Assembly (NCBI GenBank): GCA_029940175.1
Contig: JAOZRM010000047.1
Coordinates: 5,301-17,343 of the forward strand
Reading direction: 5' to 3'
DNA: 12,043 nt
Origin: Candidatus Sabulitectum sp.
GTDB lineage: Bacteria > Fermentibacterota > Fermentibacteria > Fermentibacterales > JCC-6
Translations under genes and position numbers: made by a program
The notes under the pieces: model-generated
Told to the model about the DNA's origin: nothing
The model's input: only the letters and a program-made list of their open reading frames with translations
The model's database searches: none
In this document: positions 6,364-12,043 of the stretch, in pieces
How the letters are laid out: every line of letters starts with the position of its first letter
How positions within the stretch are numbered: position 1 is the first letter of the stretch

Positions 6364-8079
6364 TTATCTGATCACTGTAACAGCTCTGTTCTGCATTCCT
6401 TTTGCATTGTGGAGAACTACTCTGTAGACTCCTTCAGGTATTCTTTCACTAACTGTCCAGAAAAGACCTTCAGCCCCTGCTGGAACAGCTTCAGTGTGTA
6501 CTGTTCTTCCACAGATGTCCATTATAGATATGGTTCCTCCATGAGAACCGGTGCTGATCCATGTACCGGAGGAAACAGGATTGTTCATCAGGTTGAAAGT
6601 GGATGCAGTGATTCCAGTTGTATGATCTTCAACACTCACTCCTGAGTTCCAGTAAGTATTACCACTGAACCAGATCTCATGTGCTGGTGAGAGTGCCGCC
6701 GGCTGTCCGTGTCCGCCCTGGGAAAGGTCGCTGTCTATTTTTGTCCATACGAAGTCGAAGCCGGCAGTGTACATGGCAGTTTTCTTTGTTGCCTCAGAGG
6801 GGAAAAGATCATCGTGGTCCGGGTGTGGAAACTCAGTGATGGCTCCCCAGGATCCTCCTACTGGTTTTTCATTCTGATAAATCTCGTAATCCAAGGCAGG
6901 GCTTGTGTTTGCCTGCCAGGCAATGTAAAGCTGGTCGGTGTGATCAACCGCAATCGAGGGGAATTCGTTTTCCGGAGTCGAGCCATTAACTATCTCAAAG
7001 GGGCTCCAGATGCCGTAGAGTCTGCCACTGTAGAAAATATCCTGAAGGATAGTTGAGTACATTCCGGCAAGAGGGCCAGGGAAACTGTTAGGATTCAAAG
7101 GATCAACACCGGGTGTGTAGGGACCCGGGTTGGTGGGGTCGTGTGGAGACACTCCATTCATCCAGGCTACGTGAGGGATATCTTCCCTGCTTACAGTAAG
7201 AGAAGGATAACCATCGTACCCCATGGTTCCTGAGATCTGAGAAACATTCTCGTAGAGATCCCAGACATTTCCAGCATCCGGACTGCTTTTGTACATGATG
7301 AACGGACCGGACGTGGGACCGTCATCACTCCATACTACGTGGACTCTATCCGAGTAGTAGGTGTAGTTTGATGGAGCCTCAACAAAATCAATAACCGTTG
7401 CAACATCAGGTGTCTGAGAATTAAACTCAGTCATGCTGAGGTTTTGAAAAGGCATCCAGCTGATACCATGATCCAGACTGTTGGAGTACAGTATCTCGGA
7501 TGTGAGATTTGGATTGAAGTTTTCCTCCTGCCAAACTACGTGTATGATGTTGTTAAAAGAGCAGTCCACATCAGGAACCAGTGAGTGTTCGGCGCTTGTA
7601 TATACGGGGAAGGGGGGTGTCCAAAAACCAGGTGCGGGCATTGTGTTGTTGATATTGGATGAATGCATTATCTGGTAAACTCCCGACATGTCTTCACTTT
7701 GCCAGACAACATGGAGCATATCATTGTCTGTGGGGTTTCCCGGCGAACCATGCTCAATAGCGATTGAAGGATATCTGTCATCAACCATTGGATCAGAAGT
7801 GATCATTATTGCAGGCATCCAGTCTGCACTGGTTACAGGAGGGGCTGGAAGTATTGTGTGTGAGTACATTATATCACAGTTACCGCCAGGTGTACCTTCG
7901 GTATTCATCTGAGAGTGATAAACCACATGAAAGTAACCCCTGGAATCTCTAACCATTCTTCTTCCATTATTGAAACCTGTGGCTTCCCATTCGCTGGAGA
8001 AGTCATTGTCCACCTGATGATCGGCTACTGCTGCTGTCACCATCAGGAATAGAGTCACGAGAATCATCATTGTTTTCAT
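6364..8079 (-). CDS. Secreted seven-bladed beta-propeller protein with T9SS-type C-terminal tail
   Basis: A 571-residue protein. I chose the ATG at 8079 over in-frame starts further up because AAAGGA precedes it and it begins with a signal peptide (MKTMMILVTLFLMVTAAVAD). Residues about 21-470 carry seven spaced strand motifs of the sialidase/BNR-like type: HVVY at 51, HVVW at 123, 180 and 247, HVAW at 303, YIAW at 385 and FVW at 443. Several are preceded by a (Y/F)PSIA-like strand. This spacing fits a seven-bladed propeller. Residues about 493-571 (NLMNNPVSSGTWIS, GTISIMDICGRTVHT, EGVYRVVL, RAVTVIR) match the Por_Secre_tail/type A sorting domain, so it is probably exported by type IX secretion and surface-attached or released. 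I cannot assign sialidase activity because no catalytic Arg triad or Asp-box is clear; a binding role is as likely. Confidence 0.87.
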   Translation of the reverse strand: MKTMMILVTLFLMVTAAVADHQVDNDFSSEWEATGFNNGRRMVRDSRGYFHVVYHSQMNTEGTPGGNCDIMYSHTILPAPPVTSADWMPAIMITSDPMVDDRYPSIAIEHGSPGNPTDNDMLHVVWQSEDMSGVYQIMHSSNINNTMPAPGFWTPPFPVYTSAEHSLVPDVDCSFNNIIHVVWQEENFNPNLTSEILYSNSLDHGISWMPFQNLSMTEFNSQTPDVATVIDFVEAPSNYTYYSDRVHVVWSDDGPTSGPFIMYKSSPDAGNVWDLYENVSQISGTMGYDGYPSLTVSREDIPHVAWMNGVSPHDPTNPGPYTPGVDPLNPNSFPGPLAGMYSTILQDIFYSGRLYGIWSPFEIVNGSTPENEFPSIAVDHTDQLYIAWQANTSPALDYEIYQNEKPVGGSWGAITEFPHPDHDDLFPSEATKKTAMYTAGFDFVWTKIDSDLSQGGHGQPAALSPAHEIWFSGNTYWNSGVSVEDHTTGITASTFNLMNNPVSSGTWISTGSHGGTISIMDICGRTVHTEAVPAGAEGLFWTVSERIPEGVYRVVLHNAKGMQNRAVTVIR

Positions 8080-8138
8080 TTTGATTTCCTTTCGTTGCTT
8101 CTTTCTGCCCGGGGCACTCTGCCCGATACTGTAGCAAA

Positions 8139-8155
8139 AGCATGATTGTTGCCAA
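8139..8155 (-). promoter_or_regulatory. Candidate sigma54 (-24/-12) promoter of the propeller operon
   Basis: On the minus strand TTGGCAACAATCATGCT has GG and GC separated by exactly 10 bp and keeps TTGGCA at -24 and TGCT at -12, close to the sigma54 consensus. Transcription would start near 8128, leaving a leader of about 49 nt with a small stem (GGGCA 8112-8116, TGCCC 8120-8124). An intact sigma54-activator gene is divergent from it. A caveat: the same TTGGCA with TACAGT 16 bp later also reads as a moderate sigma70 promoter (5/6 and 4/6 matches), so the sigma54 call is likely but not certain. Confidence 0.55.
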
Positions 8156-8230
8156 TAACATAAATACATGATATGAAAGAAGATAAGAAAATTACTAGAA
8201 TTAATGATTAAGACTTTCAGATCGATAATA

Positions 8231-8265
8231 GAGGAATATTTCCCTAGTGGGGATATTTTCTTTAC
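8231..8265. promoter_or_regulatory. Paired operator/enhancer-like motifs
   Basis: Two adjacent copies of a shared element: GGAATATTTCCCTAG from 8233 (containing the palindrome GGAA-TAT-TTCC) and GGGGATATTTTCTTTAC from 8249. They lie roughly 105-140 bp upstream of the predicted sigma54 start site of the propeller operon, the usual distance for activator-binding enhancer sites. The third copy is at 8362. Their binding protein is inferred, not seen. Confidence 0.45.
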
Positions 8266-8298
8266 TTGCTTGCCTGAATCTGACATTTTCATGCTTTT

Positions 8299-8319
8299 TT
8301 AGGGAAAATCGATGCGATT
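8299..8319. promoter_or_regulatory. Half-motif plus short palindrome
   Basis: TTAGGGAAAAT at 8299-8309 is, on the minus strand, ATTTTCCCTAA, sharing ATTTTCCCTA with the operator-like copy at 8362. It runs into AATCG-ATG-CGATT (8307-8319), a 5-bp inverted repeat. It could be a further weak binding site; on its own it is not significant. Confidence 0.25.
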
Positions 8320-8361
8320 ATCTCAAGTCCCTCCTGGTTTGCTATAGACATCGACATGATT

Positions 8362-8379
8362 AAGGGATATTTTCCCTAC
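8362..8379. promoter_or_regulatory. Operator-like motif abutting the regulator's start codon
   Basis: AAGGGATATTTTCCCTAC lies directly before the ATG at 8381, with inverted arms AGGGA and TCCCT. It is the most complete copy of the motif also found at 8233 and 8249. Bound as DNA it could allow autoregulation. If transcribed, the arms would fold and hide the only SD-like sequence (AAGGGA, 13 nt before the ATG). Confidence 0.45.
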
Positions 8380-8380
8380 T

Positions 8381-11300
8381 ATGAATGATGTAAATAAAGT
8401 AATTTCAAGAAAACACATTTCTTCGGGCAGGATGGAAATCCTGTTTGAGGATAGTTCCGGAGATCTGAGACTCGGTCGGTTGTTTTCCTCTGACCATGAT
8501 CTCAATGCAGTAGAGAGAGTACTTCAAATCATATCAGCCATTGACACCGGATCAGTTCTGGTCCCTGACAGATGTGCTTTTGATACTAAGGAGGGAAAGT
8601 TCTGCTTCTCAATGCCCTGGGATTCATCATGGGATTCGCCCGGTACATGGACCATCAGGGAACTGATCCTTCCACTAAAGGCTCTTCATCATGCAGGCTG
8701 GCTGCATCTTGATATCACACCTGCTTCATACAAGCAAATTGATGGTGATTTAAAGCTTCTTGTGTGGGGTGATGCTTTAGTAACGGGGCTTGTCTGTGCT
8801 CCTCCTGAATTATCCACAGGAGCAGCACCAACTCCATTCTCTGATTACTACATGCTGGGTAGAGCGATGATGGGGGGAAGAGGGACCTTGTGGGACGGTT
8901 CGGATCCCTCACTGGTTGAATCTCTTGTTTCCGAACAGATGTTTCAACGGGCAAAGGCACTAAAGAAAGCTGACCTGGTCAATACAATTGTACCCCAGGG
9001 AAATTTCAAACGTAACAAGGTGAATATTCTCACTGGCGGTAGCTGGCAGGATAGGGACCTTCTAACAGGGAGCTGGGTAACAAAGGCTTCTTCTGATGGC
9101 TGGCTGGTAAGTGTGGTAAGATGCAATCCAGCTGAGGTAATGAGACCGCTCCCTGGAAGGAAAATATCCAGCGAGAGAATTAATTCCGGTGCTGCACTGG
9201 TCAACAATCTTTTTCCTTCTATGAGTGGTGTTGAAAGACTTCTTGTGTTTGACCAGATCGAATTCGCTTCCCCTGATCTTTTCGAAATAATCAGAGAATT
9301 CGCAAAACTGCTGCCCCCGGGCCTCACAGTAATTGTGACCTCCGGCGAAGAGCTGGATCGACTGACCAATCCTGATCTGCCCGCAATTGTTCTTTCCGGA
9401 GATGTATCTATTGCCTGGGATGTACCATTACCGCTTCTTTCTGGTGAATCACTGGGCTCCGGTTATCCTTCATTTGGACCACATGGTGCATTTTACAGGT
9501 ATACCGCAGTTGGCGAGCCTCCTGAGCCAATGTTGATCCAACCGGAGAATATTTTTGCTGAGGGCGGATACAGAGCTCTTGTTTCCATGGCCGCCGATGA
9601 ACCATCCCGGTTTGAACCGAGCCTGATTGCCAGGGCACATTTTGAAATGGGTAATTTTGATGAGGCACTACACCTGACAGATCGCAGCGATACTCTTCTC
9701 AGGGCAAGAATTCTACTTGCAATGGGGCGCCCGGGTGAAGCCTCTGAGCTTCTGGCAGATAAACACTCAAACGAGGAGAAAGTTCTTCTTGCTTCAGCTC
9801 TGATCGATCTTATGGACCTGGAGAGGGCGGTGGATCTGCTTAAAGATGTTCCCGGAGCAGAAGCGGCTCTTCTTCTGGCAAAGGTTCTTGATATGCAGGG
9901 CAGAGTTGCCGAAGTTCTTCCAGAAATCGAGAAGGCTCTTGCTTTCGCGGATGAGTCCAGCCGAGTGAAGCTGCTATGCTCGAAATCTGTGATTCTCATG
10001 CGGACAGGAGATTACAGAGATGCCCTGGGAGCAGCGGAGGCTTCTGTTATTGCCGCAAAGAAACTTGCGGATGCTTCACTTCTTGGAAAAAGCCTTACTG
10101 AACGGGGTAGAGTTCGTGAGGTTATGGGTAATTGGGGCGGGGCAGTGGATGATTATCGTCTTGCTCTGCTTTATTATGCGGAGAATCCAGGCAAGACAGA
10201 TCGTCCTCCATTAATTGATCTCTTCGTTCTGGAACTGAGAACCGGGGAACTCAAATCTGCTGCCAGTACCTTTAAATCACTTGATGTTCGCCTTGAGCAA
10301 ACTGGAAGCGGAATACCTGCAGACCAGATGACCGCAATGCTCACTGCATACAGAGGTGTTCTTCTCGGCCTGGGTGCCATGCGTATTCCTTCGGCCAGAC
10401 GCTCAGCTTCCATGGCTGCAGAGAAGAATCTTACCCTGGTACATGCTCTCAGTCTTCTTTATCTAGGCCAGCTTCTTCTTCAGGAGGGCAAGCATGAGGA
10501 GGGGTTGGAAGCACTCAAATACGCCAGAGCCAAGGCCGGCTTCATGGGAGACAGACATCTGGCTCTGCTTGCTGATCTTGCAATGACCAGGGCCGGTGCA
10601 GAAATTGACACGTCCAGACTTCTCTGGGAGGCTCGTGAGCTTGGGTTGAAGCCAGAGGAGCTGGAAGCCGAGGTTATCTCCTGTGATGATTCTGAAGTCA
10701 GAGATCGAGCTTTTCTGGATATCCTGAATATGCCTGCACCGCTTCTTGCTTGTGAGCTTGCATCCAGTTTTGGCCTTCCTGAAGAGCCTGGAATAAGGCG
10801 CAGGATTCTTGAGTCATTTAAGGATATTTCTGAGCTTCTTGATGACGCAGAGAGAGAACAGTTTACAAGGTCTAACAGCAGGCTTGTGAAGATACTGGAT
10901 AACTCTTCGAGTTTCTCTGATCTATCTGTTTTGAGTAATTCAATTGATAAGATATCCCGGTGGTTTGGCAAAGCGAGCGAAGGATTAAAGGACTTGAATT
11001 CACTTGCAGAAGAGCTGGGACTGATTTATCTGGGCAGTGTGCCAAGTGGAAAAAGCGGTGAGATACAGGTATCAATTTCTCCGGATCTCTACGCCCTGGG
11101 ACCTGACCTTTCTTTCATAAAATTGCTTGCTCCGCTGGTTGCCGCAATTTCCGGGGCAAGTCCATCTCCTTCGGTGGATAAACACACTCGAGATGATCTT
11201 CTCCCTGAAATAATTGGGAAATCAGATGTAGTTCAGAAACTGAAATCAACTATGAAGAGAGTGGCGCAAATGCCGGTTCCCGTTTTGATCACCGGAGAAA

Positions 11301-12043
11301 CAGGTACCGGCAAAGAACTTGTTGCAAGGGGTTTGCATGATCTGGGATCCTGCGAAAAGGATCCGTTTATTGCAGTTGATTGCGGGGCGATTGCGGAATC
11401 ATTGCTTGAGTCCGAACTGTTTGGCGTAACCAGGGGGGCTTTTACCGGCGCTTCTGAGAGCAGGATAGGTCTTATGGAGGCCGCAAGCGGTGGTACTTTG
11501 TTTCTTGATGAGATTGGAAATATGTCAGTGGCCCTTCAGATCAAGCTTCTTAGAGTTCTTGAAACAGGCCGACTTAGAAGACTGGGTGATACATCAGAAC
11601 GAGAGACATCCTTCCGTTTGATAACTGCCACAAATGCTGATCTGCGTCAGGCCTCCTCGTCAGGTAGATTCAGAACTGATCTCTATTTCCGGATCGCTGT
11701 TATTGAAATCAATGTTCCCAGGCTTTGTGAAAGAATGGAGGACATCGCATTGTTAATTGAGCATTTTGCGGCGGAGCTCAGAGGTGATATCAAGTTTTCA
11801 CGTGATGCTGTAAACGCCATGCTTAAGTACAGCTGGCCCGGCAACATAAGAGAGCTGCGAAATGTTGTACAGCGAACAGTTCTCATGTGCAGGGGTAAAA
11901 TTGTCAGAGCTACTGATATTTCCATTGAAAGTGGAATTCAGAGAGATTCCCAGCTCAGGCTTGAACCGCTGGAGACAGCAGTTGGCAGGCACATTTCCAA
12001 TGTTGTTGAAGCCTGTGACGGAAATAGATTGAAAGCATCAAGG
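8381..12043 (+). CDS. Very large regulator: degenerate kinase-like domain, STAND-like remnant, TPR array, sigma54-activator AAA+ (3' end outside window)
   Basis: An open frame of 1221 codons to the window end, with no stop. Residues 1-170 follow a Ser/Thr kinase C-lobe but are degraded: ALHHAGWLHLDITPAS has D111 where HRD sits, DFG is VWG (128-130), APPEL (140-144) stands for APE, and DYYMLG follows. No glycine loop or VAIK lysine is visible. Residues about 210-380 resemble a STAND/AAA_16 ATPase whose Walker A is lost (LTGGSWQDRDLL, 217-228), though a Walker B-like LLVFDQIEF (D291) remains. Residues about 394-755 are TPR-type helical repeats; about 821-930 may be a GAF-like remnant. Residues 941-1165 are an intact sigma54 activator: GETGTGKE (972-979), GAFTGA (1019-1024), GTLFLDEIGN (D1043 E1044), FRTDLYFR, WPGNIRELRN (from 1152). 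LETAVGRHISNVVEACDGNR (from 1197) begins a Fis-type HTH. The ATG at 8381 is the first Met after an in-frame TGA at 8357, but has a poor RBS; M18 (8432) is an alternative start. Confidence 0.9.
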   Translation, partial: MNDVNKVISRKHISSGRMEILFEDSSGDLRLGRLFSSDHDLNAVERVLQIISAIDTGSVLVPDRCAFDTKEGKFCFSMPWDSSWDSPGTWTIRELILPLKALHHAGWLHLDITPASYKQIDGDLKLLVWGDALVTGLVCAPPELSTGAAPTPFSDYYMLGRAMMGGRGTLWDGSDPSLVESLVSEQMFQRAKALKKADLVNTIVPQGNFKRNKVNILTGGSWQDRDLLTGSWVTKASSDGWLVSVVRCNPAEVMRPLPGRKISSERINSGAALVNNLFPSMSGVERLLVFDQIEFASPDLFEIIREFAKLLPPGLTVIVTSGEELDRLTNPDLPAIVLSGDVSIAWDVPLPLLSGESLGSGYPSFGPHGAFYRYTAVGEPPEPMLIQPENIFAEGGYRALVSMAADEPSRFEPSLIARAHFEMGNFDEALHLTDRSDTLLRARILLAMGRPGEASELLADKHSNEEKVLLASALIDLMDLERAVDLLKDVPGAEAALLLAKVLDMQGRVAEVLPEIEKALAFADESSRVKLLCSKSVILMRTGDYRDALGAAEASVIAAKKLADASLLGKSLTERGRVREVMGNWGGAVDDYRLALLYYAENPGKTDRPPLIDLFVLELRTGELKSAASTFKSLDVRLEQTGSGIPADQMTAMLTAYRGVLLGLGAMRIPSARRSASMAAEKNLTLVHALSLLYLGQLLLQEGKHEEGLEALKYARAKAGFMGDRHLALLADLAMTRAGAEIDTSRLLWEARELGLKPEELEAEVISCDDSEVRDRAFLDILNMPAPLLACELASSFGLPEEPGIRRRILESFKDISELLDDAEREQFTRSNSRLVKILDNSSSFSDLSVLSNSIDKISRWFGKASEGLKDLNSLAEELGLIYLGSVPSGKSGEIQVSISPDLYALGPDLSFIKLLAPLVAAISGASPSPSVDKHTRDDLLPEIIGKSDVVQKLKSTMKRVAQMPVPVLITGETGTGKELVARGLHDLGSCEKDPFIAVDCGAIAESLLESELFGVTRGAFTGASESRIGLMEAASGGTLFLDEIGNMSVALQIKLLRVLETGRLRRLGDTSERETSFRLITATNADLRQASSSGRFRTDLYFRIAVIEINVPRLCERMEDIALLIEHFAAELRGDIKFSRDAVNAMLKYSWPGNIRELRNVVQRTVLMCRGKIVRATDISIESGIQRDSQLRLEPLETAVGRHISNVVEACDGNRLKASR

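Noticed and set aside
8080..8292. N-terminal extension of the propeller protein by 71 codons
   Set aside because: It would bury the signal peptide and cover the promoter-like and motif region. An RBS and a clean signal peptide fit the start at 8079.
8944..10971. Several minus-strand frames of 80-170 codons opposite the large regulator
   Set aside because: They are Ser/Arg-rich shadows of the plus-strand gene, lack RBSs, and the plus frame is continuous with recognisable domains.

Overview
The window looks like ordinary chromosomal DNA of an uncultured Gram-negative-type bacterium with mid-range GC. Three traits point to a Fermentibacterota/Aegiribacteria- or FCB-like candidate lineage: a secreted beta-propeller protein with a type IX secretion (Por_Secre_tail-like) C-terminal tail, a very large kinase-like/TPR/sigma54-activator regulator, and a DUF3108 protein beside an RNase HIII. 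The lineage is an inference from protein style, not from a marker gene. The genetic code is standard, Shine-Dalgarno sites are clear, and no RNA genes, CRISPR arrays or transposons were seen.

Layout. 2-866 (+): the 3' end of an unrecognised gene overlaps a DUF4416 gene by 14 nt. 856-2031 (-): a class I/II PLP aminotransferase, convergent with and overlapping the DUF4416 gene by 11 nt. 2107-4710 (+): a likely operon of a GT-B glycosyltransferase, a DUF3108 envelope protein and ribonuclease HIII, the last two joined by a GTGA stop/start overlap. 4711-4928: an apparently empty stretch. 4929-5383 (+): a self-contained unit of sigma70-type promoter, strong RBS, small Val/Glu-repeat lipoprotein and a very strong, probably bidirectional, terminator. 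8079-5536 (-): a probable three-gene operon of a secreted seven-bladed propeller protein with a sorting tail, a 49-aa small ORF and a small secreted protein; the last two are coupled by an ATGA overlap, and a perfect 12-bp inverted repeat lies before the small ORF. 8080-8380: an AT-rich divergent control region. 8381-12043 (+): a regulator of at least 1221 aa that runs off the window.

The most interesting unit is 5536-12043. The large regulator has a degenerate kinase-like N-terminus, a degenerate AAA/STAND-like segment, TPR repeats and an intact sigma54-activator AAA+ domain that reaches into a Fis-type HTH. It is divergent from the secreted propeller operon. A good match to a -24/-12 sigma54 promoter sits upstream of the propeller gene, and at least three copies of a GGRATATTT(T)CCC-type motif lie between the promoter and the regulator start. 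The simplest reading is that the regulator binds these motifs, activates the secreted operon through sigma54, and may control its own gene through the copy that abuts its start codon. This is inference: a weaker sigma70 reading of the same promoter exists, and the DNA-binding helix is cut off by the window end.
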